Positions 45,695 to 56,998 of a stretch of 64,000 bases of DNA are shown here, in pieces. Both the position numbers and the translations under genes were made by a program. Under the pieces are notes generated by a model, which was not told the origin of the DNA, ran no database searches, and saw only the letters and a list, made by a program, of their open reading frames with translations. Every line of letters begins with the position of its first letter. The stretch's first letter is position 1. This stretch comes from Bartonella sp. M0283 (lineage in GTDB: Bacteria; Pseudomonadota; Alphaproteobacteria; Rhizobiales; Rhizobiaceae): NCBI RefSeq assembly GCF_016100455.1, contig NZ_JACFSK010000001.1, positions 496,001-560,000 on the forward strand, given 5' to 3'.

Positions 45695-47109
45695 AGCCAT
45701 TATGGACGAAAGCCGAGCTTAAAAAAGCAATTGATGGCGAGGTCATCGGCAATTTGCCGGATGAATTATCGGGCGTTTCGATTGATAGCCGCACCGTAAA
45801 GCCGGGCGAAATCTTTTTCTGTATCAAAGGCGAAAAACTCGATGGTCATGATTTTGCAGCCAAAGCTGCCGAGGCCGGAGCAGGCTTGTTGATTATCGAA
45901 AAAGCCCACAAAGCAGACCTTCAAAAACTTGGCCTGCCAATGATTGCAGTTAATGACGCACTGAAGGCATTGGACGAGCTTGCAATCGCAGCAAGGGCAA
46001 GATCAGGCGCAAAAATTATTGCTGTGACAGGATCTGTCGGAAAAACCACCACGAAAGAAGCGCTTCGCCATTGTCTTGAAGCTGTCGGAAAAGTACATGC
46101 CAATCCGGCGTCCTTCAATAATCAATGGGGGGTGCCGCTAACCCTTGCCCGTATGCCGGCCGATACGGATTACGGGGTGTTTGAAATTGGCATGAACCAT
46201 TCTGGTGAAATCCGTCCATTGGTAAAAATGGTGCGACCGCATTTGGCCATTATTACCAAGGTTGCGGCAGTGCATCTGGGGTTCTTCTCGAGTGTCGAGG
46301 AAATTGCCACAGCAAAAGCTGAAATTTTCGAAGGTGTCGAAAAAGGCGGGACAGCTCTTCTTAATGCCGATGATGATTTTTTCCACTTTCTTTCCGATAA
46401 GGCCAAAGCGTGCGGGATTGAAAATATATTGAGTTTCGGCGAAGCCGATTTTGCCGACTATCGCTTGGAAAAACTCCATATGTTGGCCGACTGTTCAAGT
46501 ATGAGTGTGAAGATTGGCGACACTGAAGCCATGGTGAAAGTTGCAGCACCCGGACGCCATATTGTACAGGATTGTCTGGCCGTACTCGGTGCGTGTGATT
46601 GTGTTGGTGCCGATATGGCACATATTGTTATGGCAATGGCAACATTTAGCGCCGAAAACGGGCGCGGCGCACGTTATCATCTGGAACTGCCATCGGGCGG
46701 GACATTCACGCTGATTGACGAAAGTTATAATGCCAATCCAGCTTCTATGCGGGCAAGTCTTGAACTTTTGAAGCAAGCCAAAACCGGCGCACGCGGGCGG
46801 CGCATTGCGGTGCTTGGCGACATGCTCGAACTTGGCAAATATAGCGAAAAACTTCACCGCGAACTTGCCGAACCGGTTTTTGCCTCGGGTGCCAATCCGG
46901 TTTATCTCATTGGACGCGAAATCAAACCTTTGGAACAGGAGCTTGCAAAAAAGCTCAAAGTTTATTTGAAAGAAAATGTCGAAGAGGTTATCCCTCTCAT
47001 TCTCAAAGACATTCATGATGGTGATGTCATCATGGTCAAATCATCGAATTCCATTCGCTCTTCGCGTGTTGTGTCGGCTTTGCTTGAACGTTATAAGAAA
47101 GCCGATTGA
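45691..47109 (+). CDS. murF: UDP-MurNAc-pentapeptide synthetase
   Basis: A 472-residue Mur ligase that adds D-Ala-D-Ala. The P-loop is [14 protein letters not shown] near residue 110; the central block [14 protein letters not shown] and [11 protein letters not shown] follow. The C-terminal domain carries [16 protein letters not shown]. Its substrate dipeptide comes from Ddl, encoded further along the same cluster. mraY follows after 21 bases. Confidence 0.96.
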   Translation: MKPLWTKAELKKAIDGEVIGNLPDELSGVSIDSRTVKPGEIFFCIKGEKLDGHDFAAKAAEAGAGLLIIEKAHKADLQKLGLPMIAVNDALKALDELAIAARARSGAKIIAVTGSVGKTTTKEALRHCLEAVGKVHANPASFNNQWGVPLTLARMPADTDYGVFEIGMNHSGEIRPLVKMVRPHLAIITKVAAVHLGFFSSVEEIATAKAEIFEGVEKGGTALLNADDDFFHFLSDKAKACGIENILSFGEADFADYRLEKLHMLADCSSMSVKIGDTEAMVKVAAPGRHIVQDCLAVLGACDCVGADMAHIVMAMATFSAENGRGARYHLELPSGGTFTLIDESYNANPASMRASLELLKQAKTGARGRRIAVLGDMLELGKYSEKLHRELAEPVFASGANPVYLIGREIKPLEQELAKKLKVYLKENVEEVIPLILKDIHDGDVIMVKSSNSIRSSRVVSALLERYKKAD

Positions 47110-47130
47110 AAGTAAAAAGGCCAAGCTTCC

Positions 47131-48201
47131 ATGTTGATGTATTTTTCATCACTGACCGATATTCTGCCCGGTGTCGGGGTGTTCCGCTATATTACGTTCC
47201 GCACCGGTGCGGCTTTGCTAACGTCGGGACTTATCGTTTTTCTGTTCGGACCAAGCATTATCGCCTCGTTGAAAGTGCGTCAGGGTAAAGGCCAGCCAAT
47301 CCGTGCCGACGGCCCGCAAACCCACTTCAAAAAAGCCGGTACCCCGACCATGGGCGGTTTGATGATTTTGAGCGGTACGGTGGTTTCTGCACTTCTATGG
47401 TGTAATCTTTCCAATATCTATTTTTGGGTTGTACTTCTCGTTATGTTGGCCTTCGGCGCAATCGGCTTTTATGATGATTATCTCAAAGTCACCAAACAAA
47501 GCGAAAAAGGCTTTTCCGGAAAGGCTCGTCTGACATTGGAATTTATCATTGCCATTGTCGCATCCGGCGTCATTATGCATTTCGAATCAACGGGCCTCGC
47601 ACTTCCTTTTGTAAAAGATTATTTGCTCAATCTCGGCTGGTTTTTTATTCCCTTTGCTGCTTTTGTCATGGTTGGAGCGGGTAATGCGGTCAACTTCACC
47701 GATGGTCTTGACGGCCTTGCCATTGTTCCTGTCATGGTGGCCGCATCATCATTTGCGCTCATTGCCTATTTGTCCGGCAATATCAATTTTGCCGATTACC
47801 TACAGATTCACTATGTCGCGGGCTCAGGCGAACTGACAGTGCTTCTCGGCGCAGTTGTCGGAGCGGGACTAGGCTTTTTGTGGTTTAATGCGCCGCCGGC
47901 TGCGATTTTTATGGGCGACACCGGCTCGCTTGCACTAGGCGGTATGTTGGGTGCTGTTGCGGTTGCAACCAAACATGAAATCGTCCTTGCTGTCATCGGC
48001 GGGCTGTTCGTTATGGAAGCACTCTCCGTCATTATTCAGGTTTTCTGGTTCAAATTGACAGGAAAACGCGTTTTCCTCATGGCACCAATTCACCACCATT
48101 TCGAGAAAAAAGGCTGGACTGAAAGCCAGGTCGTTATACGCTTCTGGATTATCTCGATTGTGCTTGCCCTGATCGGTCTTTCAACTCTTAAATTAAGATA
48201 A
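47131..48201 (+). CDS. mraY: Phospho-MurNAc-pentapeptide transferase
   Basis: A 356-residue protein with about 10 membrane helices. Active-site blocks are [11 protein letters not shown] (double Asp) near residue 113, [10 protein letters not shown] near 190 and [11 protein letters not shown] near 315. It transfers phospho-MurNAc-pentapeptide to undecaprenyl phosphate to make lipid I at the inner face of the membrane. A second ATG two codons in could also be the start. murD follows after five bases. Confidence 0.97.
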   Translation: MLMYFSSLTDILPGVGVFRYITFRTGAALLTSGLIVFLFGPSIIASLKVRQGKGQPIRADGPQTHFKKAGTPTMGGLMILSGTVVSALLWCNLSNIYFWVVLLVMLAFGAIGFYDDYLKVTKQSEKGFSGKARLTLEFIIAIVASGVIMHFESTGLALPFVKDYLLNLGWFFIPFAAFVMVGAGNAVNFTDGLDGLAIVPVMVAASSFALIAYLSGNINFADYLQIHYVAGSGELTVLLGAVVGAGLGFLWFNAPPAAIFMGDTGSLALGGMLGAVAVATKHEIVLAVIGGLFVMEALSVIIQVFWFKLTGKRVFLMAPIHHHFEKKGWTESQVVIRFWIISIVLALIGLSTLKLR

Positions 48202-48206
48202 GCAAA

Positions 48207-49598
48207 ATGATTATAGTCAATTCTTTCAAGAATAAAAAAGTTGCACTCTTTGGCCTTGGTGGTTCGGGTGTTGCTACAGCAAAATCCCTTCTTGCCGGTG
48301 GTGCGGAAGTCCTCGCATGGGATGACAAAATGGAAACCGTCGAAAAAACGCGAGGCCAGAATATACCGGTGAGCGATCTTCATAATGTCGATTGGTCAAC
48401 AATCTCGGCTCTCGTCCTAGCTCCCGGTGTGCCGCTCACCAATCCCGAACCCCACTGGACAGTCAAACTTGCAAAAGCTGCCGGTGTTGAAATTATAGGC
48501 GACATTGAATTGTTCATTCGCGAGCGCAACGCTTATCTCAAACACAATAAACTTGCCGACGCGGATATGCCCTTCATTGCAATTACCGGCACCAATGGCA
48601 AATCCACCACAACAGCACTCATCAATCATCTTCTGAACGAGAGCGGAAAATTGTCGGAAATGGGTGGCAATATCGGCACCGCAATTTTGTCGCTTGAAGC
48701 ATTTGAGAAAAATCGTTTTTATGTGATCGAATGCTCGTCTTTCCAGATTGATCTCACGCCGTCCATCAATCCGACAGTTGGCATTCTTCTTAATATTTCA
48801 CCCGATCATATCGACCGGCACGGGACATTTGCCCATTATTGCGAAATCAAGAAACGGCTGGTAAATGGCGCGAAAACGGCATTGGTTGCCGTTGACGATG
48901 AAAATTCGACAAAAATCTATGAAGAGCTTTTGCATGATCATCATAATGTTTTGCCGGTATCAAAAGACAAGGTTTTGAAGAGCGGATATTATGCTGTCAA
49001 AGACGAGCTTTTCAGTGTGGAAAATGGCAAACCTGAAGCACGTTTATCGCTTTCCGGAATTTCATCGCTTCGCGGTAGTCATAATGCGCAGAATGCTTTG
49101 ATGGCACTCGCCACCCTTGATATTCTGAAAATAAAACCCTTTGAATTGCAGCGGATTTTTTCCTCCTATGTCGGGCTGCCGCACCGTATGCAGCAGGTCA
49201 GAAAAATCGGCAATGTTCTTTATGTCGACGATAGCAAGGCAACTAATGCCGAGGCAAGTGCACCGGCACTCGCCACCTTTGACCATATTTACTGGATTAT
49301 CGGCGGTCTTGCAAAAGAAGGCGGCATTACCGCGTTGAAAGATTATTTCCCAAAAATCCGTAAAGCCTATCTCATTGGTGATGCTGCGGAAGATTTTGCC
49401 CGCACTATCAATGGCGCATTTCCGATTTCGATGTCGGGAACACTGGAAAAAGCTGTTCAGGAAGCCCATCAGGATGCAGCGGCAGACAAAGCCGAAGAAG
49501 TGGCCGTTCTGCTTTCGCCAGCTTGTGCAAGCTACGACCAGTTCAAAAATTACGGTGCTCGTGGAGATGCCTTCAAGGCTTTTGTAAAAGCGTTGTAA
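48207..49598 (+). CDS. murD: UDP-MurNAc-L-Ala:D-Glu ligase
   Basis: A 463-residue Mur ligase. The N-terminal Rossmann-like part starts KVALFGLGGSGVATAKSL. The P-loop is ITGTNGKSTTTALI near residue 127, and DDSKATNAEAS near 345 is typical of MurD. It adds D-glutamate to UDP-MurNAc-L-Ala using ATP. A terminator-like hairpin follows before ftsW. Confidence 0.97.
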   Translation: MIIVNSFKNKKVALFGLGGSGVATAKSLLAGGAEVLAWDDKMETVEKTRGQNIPVSDLHNVDWSTISALVLAPGVPLTNPEPHWTVKLAKAAGVEIIGDIELFIRERNAYLKHNKLADADMPFIAITGTNGKSTTTALINHLLNESGKLSEMGGNIGTAILSLEAFEKNRFYVIECSSFQIDLTPSINPTVGILLNISPDHIDRHGTFAHYCEIKKRLVNGAKTALVAVDDENSTKIYEELLHDHHNVLPVSKDKVLKSGYYAVKDELFSVENGKPEARLSLSGISSLRGSHNAQNALMALATLDILKIKPFELQRIFSSYVGLPHRMQQVRKIGNVLYVDDSKATNAEASAPALATFDHIYWIIGGLAKEGGITALKDYFPKIRKAYLIGDAAEDFARTINGAFPISMSGTLEKAVQEAHQDAAADKAEEVAVLLSPACASYDQFKNYGARGDAFKAFVKAL

Positions 49599-49625
49599 TC
49601 TCCATTTTTGTTTCTCCTATATTTC

Positions 49626-49661
49626 ATGGCTTCGGCTTGAGACGGTCGAAGCCATTTTTTT
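49626..49661 (+). terminator. Terminator-like hairpin between murD and ftsW
   Basis: ATGGCTTCG and CGAAGCCAT form a nine-base stem with a 12-base loop, followed by TTTTTTT. It suggests that the dcw cluster has at least two transcription units, with ftsW starting a new one; a 180-base space is left for its promoter. Confidence 0.75.
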
Positions 49662-49778
49662 GTCCATAATTAAAAAGTTGAGTGCGCGTTAACCAACCGG
49701 AATCCTTTTCGGCGTAATTTCTACTGATAAATGAGCAAAAATTGTTCTTGAACGGACATTAGTGACAAAGGGGTTGAA

Positions 49779-50924
49779 ATGGTTTCTCGTGCCGACCGTG
49801 GACCGATAGCCAATTGGTGGTGGACAATAGACCGGCCAATTCTGGCAGCATGTCTCATGTTAATGGGGCTTGGCATTATGCTCTCCTTTGCTGCAAGCCC
49901 CACTGTCGCCAGCAAAATCGGTATTGCCGACAGTTTCTATTTTGTGCGTTGGCACATTATTTTCAGCTTTCCGGCGCTTTTTACGATGATTTTCGTTTCC
50001 TTCTTTACCCCGCGCAATATTCGCCGGTTTTGCGCGCTACTATTGCTGGTAACACTTGTTCTACTGGTCGCAACCTTGTTGTTTGGCGCCGAAGTCAAGG
50101 GGTCGAGACGGTGGATTTCGGTGCTCGGCGTATCTGTGCAGGCATCCGAATTCATGAAGCCGGCTTTCGTCGTTATGTCGGCATGGCTTTTTTCCGATCA
50201 GACCAGAAAAAACGGTATTCCGGGCTTTTTGCTCGCCATTATTCTTTATGGAACATGTGCTTGCCTTTTGGTGCTTGAGCCCGATATCGGGCAGACAATG
50301 CTTATCAGCGCCACTTGGGGCGGCCTGTTCTTCCTTGCCGGTGTGCCGATTTTCATCATCATTCTGTTCATCGGCCTTGCCATTGTTGGCGGGTTTGGTG
50401 CCTATCTCTTCGTTCACCACGTTCAGGAACGTGTCAACGGGTTTTTGACCGGCGAAGGCGATACATTTCAGGTGGATGTCGGGCGTGAGGCTATTTTGCA
50501 TGGCGGCTGGTTCGGGCAGGGGCCGGGCGAGGGGACAGTCAAACGGATTGTTCCAGACAGTCACACCGACTTTGTATTTTCGGTGGCTGCGGAAGAATAT
50601 GGCATTGTTCTTTGCCTGCTGATTGTTGCACTTTTCGCCTTCATCGTTATCAGATCCATGAAAATAGCTATGAATGAGCGGGATTCGTTTACCCGCTTTG
50701 CGATTGCAGGCATGGCTATTCTGTTCGGTTGCCAATCCATGATCAATATGGCAGTTAACCTGCATTTGATGCCGCCAAAAGGCATGACTTTGCCATTTAT
50801 CTCTTATGGTGGTTCGTCTATGGTGGCAATTGCGATTTCCATGGGAATCTTGTTGAGCTTGACGCGTAGACGCCCCGAAGCAAGGCTTTCAGCGTCGTTA
50901 CCGACTATTATGCCGGCGGTGTAA
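49779..50924 (+). CDS. ftsW: Septal peptidoglycan glycosyltransferase FtsW
   Basis: A 381-residue SEDS protein with about 10 membrane helices. Diagnostic blocks are KGSRRWISVLG near residue 105, EPDIGQTMLIS near 167 and the end block LMPPKGMTLPFISYGGSSMV. It polymerises lipid II at the septum with FtsI. It starts 180 bases after murD, behind a terminator-like hairpin, and may have its own promoter; a TTAACC word near 49690 could be a CtrA half-site. Confidence 0.96.
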   Translation: MVSRADRGPIANWWWTIDRPILAACLMLMGLGIMLSFAASPTVASKIGIADSFYFVRWHIIFSFPALFTMIFVSFFTPRNIRRFCALLLLVTLVLLVATLLFGAEVKGSRRWISVLGVSVQASEFMKPAFVVMSAWLFSDQTRKNGIPGFLLAIILYGTCACLLVLEPDIGQTMLISATWGGLFFLAGVPIFIIILFIGLAIVGGFGAYLFVHHVQERVNGFLTGEGDTFQVDVGREAILHGGWFGQGPGEGTVKRIVPDSHTDFVFSVAAEEYGIVLCLLIVALFAFIVIRSMKIAMNERDSFTRFAIAGMAILFGCQSMINMAVNLHLMPPKGMTLPFISYGGSSMVAIAISMGILLSLTRRRPEARLSASLPTIMPAV

Positions 50925-50925
50925 A

Positions 50926-52050
50926 ATGACTGATAAAAAAACAATTGTTCTGGTTGCAGGTGGCACCGGTGGCCATCTTTTTCCTGCCGAAGCTTTAAGA
51001 GGCGAACTCGTCCGGCGGGGCTATGATGTCCATTTGATTACCGATGACAGGGCAAGACGCTTTGTGCGCACATTTGACGATGATCATGTGCATGTTATTC
51101 CCTCGGCAACTATAACGAGCAAAAATCCTTTTGCCGTGGCGAAAACGCTCTGGCAGCTCTTGAAAGGCGTTCGTGCGTCACGGCGACTATTTAAAAAATT
51201 GCGACCTGTTCTTGTCGCAGGATTTGGCGGCTATCCAACATTGCCACCACTTTATGCGGCAAAGTCGATTGGTTTGCGCGCTTTTATCCACGAGCAAAAT
51301 GCAGTGATGGGGCGCGCCAATAAAGCTTTGGCTGCACGGGTTGATGCCATCGCCGGCGGCTTTCTTGAGGATGAAGGTCCGTATAAAGACAAAATTGTTG
51401 TAACCGGCAATCCGGTGCGCGATGCAGTGATTGAAGCCTCGGAACAACCATATCACCCGTCGGATGGAAATGATGCTTTCAATCTGCTGATTTTCGGTGG
51501 CAGTCAGGGAGCTTCATTTTTCAATGAAGTTGTACCGGCGGCGGTCAAACTACTTGGCGATGATGTTAAAAAACGCCTCCATATTGTCCAGCAGGTCAGG
51601 GGCGATGATAAAGAACTCATCGAAACCTATCGGAGTCTCCAAGTCAAAGCCGAAGTCAAAGAATTTTTCGAGGATATGCCGAAGCGTATTGCCGATGCAC
51701 ATTTTATTATTGCACGCTCTGGCGCCTCTACAGTGTCGGAAATTGCAGCGATTGGCAGACCTGCTTTGCTCGTTCCATACCCTTATGCACTCGATCACGA
51801 TCAATCGGCCAATGCCGCACGGCTTGCGGCAACCGGTGCCGTTAAAGTGATGCAGCAAAAAGAACTTGATAGTCACGAGCTTGCAAAAATGATTGATGCG
51901 GTTGCCAAAAACAGCACTCTTCTCATTACACAGGCAGAAGTTGCCAAAACTGCAGGTCATAGAGATGCCACAAAAAAATTGGCAGATCTTGCAGAAGCAT
52001 TGGTCGCGGGCAAAACAGTAAAAGAATTTAAAGAAGGAGAAACTTCATGA
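50926..52050 (+). CDS. murG: Lipid II synthase (GlcNAc transferase)
   Basis: A 374-residue GT-B enzyme. The N-terminal block is [31 protein letters not shown] and [15 protein letters not shown] follow, then [20 protein letters not shown]. It adds GlcNAc to lipid I on the inner face of the membrane. Its ATG is one base after the ftsW stop, and its own stop overlaps murC by ATGA. Confidence 0.97.
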   Translation: MTDKKTIVLVAGGTGGHLFPAEALRGELVRRGYDVHLITDDRARRFVRTFDDDHVHVIPSATITSKNPFAVAKTLWQLLKGVRASRRLFKKLRPVLVAGFGGYPTLPPLYAAKSIGLRAFIHEQNAVMGRANKALAARVDAIAGGFLEDEGPYKDKIVVTGNPVRDAVIEASEQPYHPSDGNDAFNLLIFGGSQGASFFNEVVPAAVKLLGDDVKKRLHIVQQVRGDDKELIETYRSLQVKAEVKEFFEDMPKRIADAHFIIARSGASTVSEIAAIGRPALLVPYPYALDHDQSANAARLAATGAVKVMQQKELDSHELAKMIDAVAKNSTLLITQAEVAKTAGHRDATKKLADLAEALVAGKTVKEFKEGETS

Positions 52051-53456
52051 AAATGCCCTTGAGTATTGGCCTTATCCACTTTGTGGGAATTGGGGGTATA
52101 GGCATGAGCGGTATTGCCGAAGTGCTCCATAATCTGGGCTATAAAGTTCAAGGTTCCGATCAGGCAGATAATGCCAATGTCGAGCGTTTGCGCTCCCACG
52201 GAATAAAAATTCATGTCGGCCACAGTGCCGATAATCTGGGGCAGGCGGAAGTTGTCGTTGTTTCAACCGCTATTCATAAAAATAATCCGGAATATATTGC
52301 CGCCAAAGAACGTCATTTACCAATTGTAAGACGGGCTGAAATGCTTGCCGAATTGATGCGTTTCAAGCAGGCTGTTGCCATTGGCGGTACGCATGGCAAA
52401 ACCACAACCACTTCACTCATTGGCACACTTTTGGAAGCCGGTAATATGGACCCGACTGTGATCAATGGCGGTATTGTCAACGCTTATGGTACCAATGCAC
52501 GTATGGGCGAAGGCGATTGGATGGTGGTTGAAGCCGACGAAAGCGACGGTACATTTTTAAAACTTCCGGCCGATGTCGCAGTCGTTACCAATATTGATCC
52601 TGAACATCTCGATCATTACGGTACTTTCGAGGCTGAACGCGAAGCTTACTTGCAATTTGTCGAGAATGTTCCTTTCTACGGTTTTGGTGTCATGTGTCTT
52701 GATCATCCGGAAGTGCAAGCTCTGGTCAGCCGCATTGATGATCGTCGCGTCATTACTTACGGCTCCAACCCGCAAGCAGATGTGCGCTTTCTGAACCACC
52801 ATATGGAAGGGCCGAAATCGCATTTCGATGTTGTCATACGCTCGCGTAAAACCGGGGCGGTTATCGAGATGAAGAATCTGGTTTTGCCAATGCCGGGTCG
52901 TCACAATGTGCTGAATGCCACGGCAGCTATTGCTGTTGCTCACGAACTTGGCGTTTCCGATGATGCGATTATCAAAGGATTGGCGGGCTTTGGCGGTGTC
53001 AAACGCCGCTTTACCCATACCGGTAGTTGGAACGGTGTCGAAATTTTCGATGACTATGGGCACCATCCGGTAGAAATCAAAGCAGTACTCAAAGCAGCGC
53101 GTGAAAGTGTAAAAGGGCGTGTCATTGCCATCGCCCAGCCACATCGTTATACGCGCCTTCATAATCTTTTTGATGAATTTGCAACCTGCTTCAATGATGC
53201 CGACACAATTCTCGTCACTCCGGTTTATCCGGCTGGAGAAGACCCGATTGAAGGAGTCAACTCGAAAGCTCTGGTTGACCGGATTAAAACTGCCGGCCAC
53301 CGTGATGCTCGTTATATTGCCGACCCGAAGGAAATCGCCCCGATTGTCAGAAAAATTGCCAAGCCCGGTGATTATGTTGTCTTCCTTGGGGCTGGAAATA
53401 TTACCCAATGGGCATATGCTCTCCCCAATGAATTGGCAGACCTTGATAAAAAATAA
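52047..53456 (+). CDS. murC: UDP-MurNAc:L-Ala ligase
   Basis: A 469-residue Mur ligase. The N-terminal block is [22 protein letters not shown]; the P-loop is [14 protein letters not shown] near residue 112; [12 protein letters not shown] and [14 protein letters not shown] are typical of MurC. It adds the first amino acid to UDP-MurNAc. murB follows after 11 bases. Confidence 0.97.
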   Translation: MKMPLSIGLIHFVGIGGIGMSGIAEVLHNLGYKVQGSDQADNANVERLRSHGIKIHVGHSADNLGQAEVVVVSTAIHKNNPEYIAAKERHLPIVRRAEMLAELMRFKQAVAIGGTHGKTTTTSLIGTLLEAGNMDPTVINGGIVNAYGTNARMGEGDWMVVEADESDGTFLKLPADVAVVTNIDPEHLDHYGTFEAEREAYLQFVENVPFYGFGVMCLDHPEVQALVSRIDDRRVITYGSNPQADVRFLNHHMEGPKSHFDVVIRSRKTGAVIEMKNLVLPMPGRHNVLNATAAIAVAHELGVSDDAIIKGLAGFGGVKRRFTHTGSWNGVEIFDDYGHHPVEIKAVLKAARESVKGRVIAIAQPHRYTRLHNLFDEFATCFNDADTILVTPVYPAGEDPIEGVNSKALVDRIKTAGHRDARYIADPKEIAPIVRKIAKPGDYVVFLGAGNITQWAYALPNELADLDKK

Positions 53457-53467
53457 GTTTTAGTCAG

Positions 53468-54430
53468 ATGATAGATGGCGAAGCACTTTTAAAGCGGTTG
53501 CAACCTTCTCTTGAAGGCATAAGAGGACGAATTCACCCCAATGTGGATATGAGCAAAGTCACCTGGTTTCGTGCCGGTGGCCTTGCCGAAGTCTTCTATC
53601 AACCGGCAGACGAAGCCGATCTTGCGGTCTTTTTACAAAAATTGCCGAGGGATGTGCCGATAACAATTGTCGGTATCGGTTCCAATTTGCTGATACGTGA
53701 TGGCGGCATTGCCGGTGTAACAATCCGCCTTTCGGCCAAAGGTTTCGGTGAAACCCAGCAAGTCACGCAGACACGTATTTTTGCCGGTGCTGCAACCACT
53801 GACAAAAGGCTTGCTTCAGTCGCACTGGAAGCTGGCATTTCTGGCTTTCATTTTTATTGTGGCATACCGGGGGGGCTCGGTGGTGCATTGAAGATGAATG
53901 GCGGTGCCAATGGCGGCGAGACAGCACAACATGTTGTTGAAGTCTATGCACTCGACCGCGAGGGGAAACGCCATATCCTCAACCGTGCGGATATGCACTA
54001 TTCCTATCGTCAATCAAAGGTTGATGATGATTTGATCTTCGTCGGTGCTTTGCTTGAAGGGCAAAAAGGCAACAAGGAAGACATCAAGAAAGCCATGGAC
54101 GAGGCTATTCGCCACCGCGAAGAAGTTCAGCCTATTCGTGAAAAAACCGGTGGTTCAACCTTCCGCAACCCGGAAGGTACATCGGCTTGGAAAGTTATTG
54201 ATGAAGCGGGCTGCCGTGGCTTGACAATAGGTGGTGCCGAGATGAGCACCATGCATTGTAATTTCATGATCAATAAAGGTAATGCTACCGCCTATGATCT
54301 TGAGCTTTTAGGCGAAACAGTAAGGAAACGTGTGTTTGAAAAAACCGGAATTGTGCTTCATTGGGAAATTAAACGCATAGGCCAATTTTTAACCGATAAA
54401 ATTGTAGAACCTTTTATAGCTCCCCATTGA
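53468..54430 (+). CDS. murB: UDP-N-acetylenolpyruvoylglucosamine reductase
   Basis: A 320-residue FAD enzyme. FAD-binding blocks are [17 protein letters not shown] near residue 70 and [19 protein letters not shown] near 130. The catalytic Ser is in [16 protein letters not shown] near 230. It reduces UDP-GlcNAc-enolpyruvate to UDP-MurNAc with NADPH. It ends the first part of the dcw cluster: a 748-base gene-free gap follows. Confidence 0.97.
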   Translation: MIDGEALLKRLQPSLEGIRGRIHPNVDMSKVTWFRAGGLAEVFYQPADEADLAVFLQKLPRDVPITIVGIGSNLLIRDGGIAGVTIRLSAKGFGETQQVTQTRIFAGAATTDKRLASVALEAGISGFHFYCGIPGGLGGALKMNGGANGGETAQHVVEVYALDREGKRHILNRADMHYSYRQSKVDDDLIFVGALLEGQKGNKEDIKKAMDEAIRHREEVQPIREKTGGSTFRNPEGTSAWKVIDEAGCRGLTIGGAEMSTMHCNFMINKGNATAYDLELLGETVRKRVFEKTGIVLHWEIKRIGQFLTDKIVEPFIAPH

Positions 54431-55178
54431 AACGGGCAAAAGCTAGAGTGGCGCAAACAAATATTTGCGCCTATACAATTCAGGCTCGTTTTAAAGCTTG
54501 GCAATTTTATAATTTTAGAACCTTAAAAAATAAAAACATTTATAAAAAATGAATTTGATTATTTCTAATCCAGTGTATAATTACATTATTATAAATATCT
54601 AATAAAAATAACATGTTTTATAATCTCGTAAATTCTACGTCTTGTCCTCTGTTTTGAACATTGGAAAAAATTACAGATGATTTCCGGAAACGGGTGTATT
54701 TCTGTAACGAGAATTGGTCGGTTATAAAGTAGTTGTTGATTTTATTGATGACGTTATTTGCGTAAAACTCGGGCTTTTGAACGGAGCTTTCATTAAAGCC
54801 GTTGAAAGTCAATCTGTGCGTTTTTGTATTTTTGTTCGTTTTTCAAAATTGTAAGACAGTAAATTATCAAAATCCGCTATTGGCAAGGGGCTTGCGATAG
54901 CCGCTTTTTGACAGAACGGATTATGCTCACGGATGAAATGGCAGATGATGAAAAAAAACCGAAAAAAATCTATGAGTCATTTCAAGGGGATGAAAGGAAT
55001 TTCACCTTTCGAATCAGCATCTTGCGTAATGTAGGGGTTGTCAGAATGGGACGATTCTGATTCATTATGGTTAATGCTAGTCCATTGATTCGCAACGATG
55101 ATTTTGGATTTTCAGACGACTGATAGTATCAGTTGCGTAGATGGGGTCTAGATTTAGTAGTTTCTGAGGGAATTTTTC
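54431..55178. other. Gene-free gap inside the dcw cluster
   Basis: About 750 bases between murB and ddl, in a cluster where other genes overlap or nearly touch. It begins with an inverted repeat, GGCGCAAA-N6-TTTGCGCC (54450-54471), and continues very AT-rich to about 54660. A leftward 64-codon frame (54618-54812) has no known motif. It may be the scar of a lost gene, with a new promoter for ddl-ftsQAZ near its right end. Confidence 0.5.
54450..54471. repeat. Inverted repeat after murB
   Basis: GGCGCAAA (54450-54457) and TTTGCGCC (54464-54471) form a hairpin 20 bases past the murB stop. No T-run follows, so it may be a weak terminator or an mRNA 3' end. Confidence 0.55.
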
Positions 55179-56102
55179 GTGATGGCGAAAAAACATGTTG
55201 CCGTATTGATGGGTGGTTTTTCTTCCGAACGCCCGATAAGTCTGTCTTCTGGAGCAGCATGTGCAGAGGCCATCGAAAATCTTGGTTACAAAGTCACAAA
55301 AGTTGATGTCGGGCGCGACGTCGCTTCAAGACTTGCCGAATTAAAACCTGATATTGCGTTTAATGCTTTGCACGGTATTTTTGGCGAAGATGGTCGTATT
55401 CAGGGCATATTGGAATTTTTACAAATTCCCTATACGCATTCGGGTGTTCTGGCGTCTGCCCTTGCTATGGATAAGGGGCGGGCAAAAATTATTGCTGCAG
55501 CAAATGGGGTAACGGTTGCGCCTTCGCGCGTGATGAACCGTTTCGAGATTGGGAAAAACCATCCGATCGAGCCTCCTTATGTCATTAAACCGGTTTACGA
55601 GGGGTCGAGCTTTGGCGTGGTTATCGTCAAGGCCGGTCAAAATACACCGCCATCTGAAGTTGCGGGTCCATCCTGGCATTATGGCGATGATGTTATCGTA
55701 GAAAAATACGTTGCAGGAAGAGAACTGACCTGCGCTGTTCTGGGTGGAGAAGCGTTGGAAGTCTGCGAAATTGTACCGGACAAAGAATTCCAGTTTTACG
55801 ATTTTCAATCAAAATATAAGCCGGGGGGATCAAAACACGTTTGTCCGGCTCCGCTTTCACCAAATATTTACCAAAATGTGCAAAGGATGTCTGTGGCAGC
55901 ACATCAGGCACTTGGATGCAGGGGTGTTAGCCGCTCGGATTTTCGTTTTGACGAGGAGAAAGGTGAGTTGGTCTGGTTGGAAATTAATACACAACCGGGT
56001 ATGACGCCCACCTCTCTTGTGCCGGATATGGCAAAAGTGGCGGGTCGCTCGTTTGGCGATCTTGTGGAATGGATGTTGGAGGACGCGTCGTGTATGCGTT
56101 GA
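55179..56102 (+). CDS. ddl: D-alanine--D-alanine ligase
   Basis: A 307-residue ATP-grasp enzyme. Motifs are [15 protein letters not shown] at the start, [15 protein letters not shown] near residue 67, [17 protein letters not shown] near 133 (ATP site), and [15 protein letters not shown] near 270 (Mg ligands). It makes D-Ala-D-Ala for MurF. Two ATG codons (55179 and 55182) are possible. It overlaps ftsQ by 13 bases. Confidence 0.96.
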   Translation: MMAKKHVAVLMGGFSSERPISLSSGAACAEAIENLGYKVTKVDVGRDVASRLAELKPDIAFNALHGIFGEDGRIQGILEFLQIPYTHSGVLASALAMDKGRAKIIAAANGVTVAPSRVMNRFEIGKNHPIEPPYVIKPVYEGSSFGVVIVKAGQNTPPSEVAGPSWHYGDDVIVEKYVAGRELTCAVLGGEALEVCEIVPDKEFQFYDFQSKYKPGGSKHVCPAPLSPNIYQNVQRMSVAAHQALGCRGVSRSDFRFDEEKGELVWLEINTQPGMTPTSLVPDMAKVAGRSFGDLVEWMLEDASCMR

Positions 56103-56998
56103 ACGGTCAACAAGAGGACGGTTTTTCGACACTTGTGATGTCGATATTGCCCCGCCTTTACCGGCGGTTGCGGCGTACTGTCTCTCAAATTGTTCAGGCT
56201 GATATCGAACTGCCACGTCACTTTGGTGCATTTGCAGTTGTTCTCTTTTTTGGTGCGACGGCTTGCTATGGTATTTCGGCAGGTGGTCACACCGACGATG
56301 TTGTAAAAGCCACAACATCGACATTCGGTTTTGCCGTTGAGGATGTTGAAATTGCCGGTAATAACCGCATGTCGGAACTTGATGTTCTTTCAGCTCTCGG
56401 TCTTGATGGCGAAACGTCGATGATCGGTTTTGATGCTGTCAAAGCGCGTGGGGTTCTCGAACAGCTTCCGTGGGTACAATCGGTCGACGTTCAAAAAATC
56501 TATCCTGATCGCGTACGTGTTTCGCTTGTCGAGCGGCAGCCTTATGCCGTTTGGCAGCATGGTGATAACCTTGATATCATTGATGACGCCGGACGGGTGA
56601 TTGTGCCGTTCAAACCGGGTCTTGCGGGGGATTTACCACTTGTTGTGGGTATAGGTGCGGAAAAGAAAGCATCCGATTTTGTGCGTGAAGTCGCCGCTTT
56701 CCCGGAAATTAAAGAACATGTGCGGGCTTATGTACGTGTGGGTGACCGGCGTTGGGATGTTCTGCTTGATAATGGTGTTCGTATCAAATTGCCGGAAACG
56801 GATGCTATGGTAAGACTTGCCGATGCAGTCAAGGCGGATAAGGAACAAGGGCTTTTTTCGCGCGACGTTTTGAGTGTTGATTTGCGCCTTCCCGATCGTA
56901 TTACAGTTGCATTGTCAGACGAAGCATTGGAGCGGCGTAATAACGTTGTTAAAGAAGAAGAGCGTCATTTGAAAGCTCGGAAGGCAGGCCACGCATGA
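56090..56998 (+). CDS. ftsQ: Cell division protein FtsQ
   Basis: A 302-residue bitopic protein. One membrane helix lies at about residues 46-65 ([18 protein letters not shown]). The periplasmic POTRA domain starts [19 protein letters not shown] near 82, followed by the beta domain with [19 protein letters not shown]. The start chosen is GTG at 56090, which has GGAGG seven bases upstream and lies within the end of ddl. It scaffolds the divisome with FtsL and FtsB. It overlaps ftsA by ATGA. Confidence 0.94.
   Translation: MYALNGQQEDGFSTLVMSILPRLYRRLRRTVSQIVQADIELPRHFGAFAVVLFFGATACYGISAGGHTDDVVKATTSTFGFAVEDVEIAGNNRMSELDVLSALGLDGETSMIGFDAVKARGVLEQLPWVQSVDVQKIYPDRVRVSLVERQPYAVWQHGDNLDIIDDAGRVIVPFKPGLAGDLPLVVGIGAEKKASDFVREVAAFPEIKEHVRAYVRVGDRRWDVLLDNGVRIKLPETDAMVRLADAVKADKEQGLFSRDVLSVDLRLPDRITVALSDEALERRNNVVKEEERHLKARKAGHA

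Noticed and set aside
54618..54812. Leftward 64-codon frame in the dcw gap
   Set aside because: AT-driven composition, no ribosome site, no known family.
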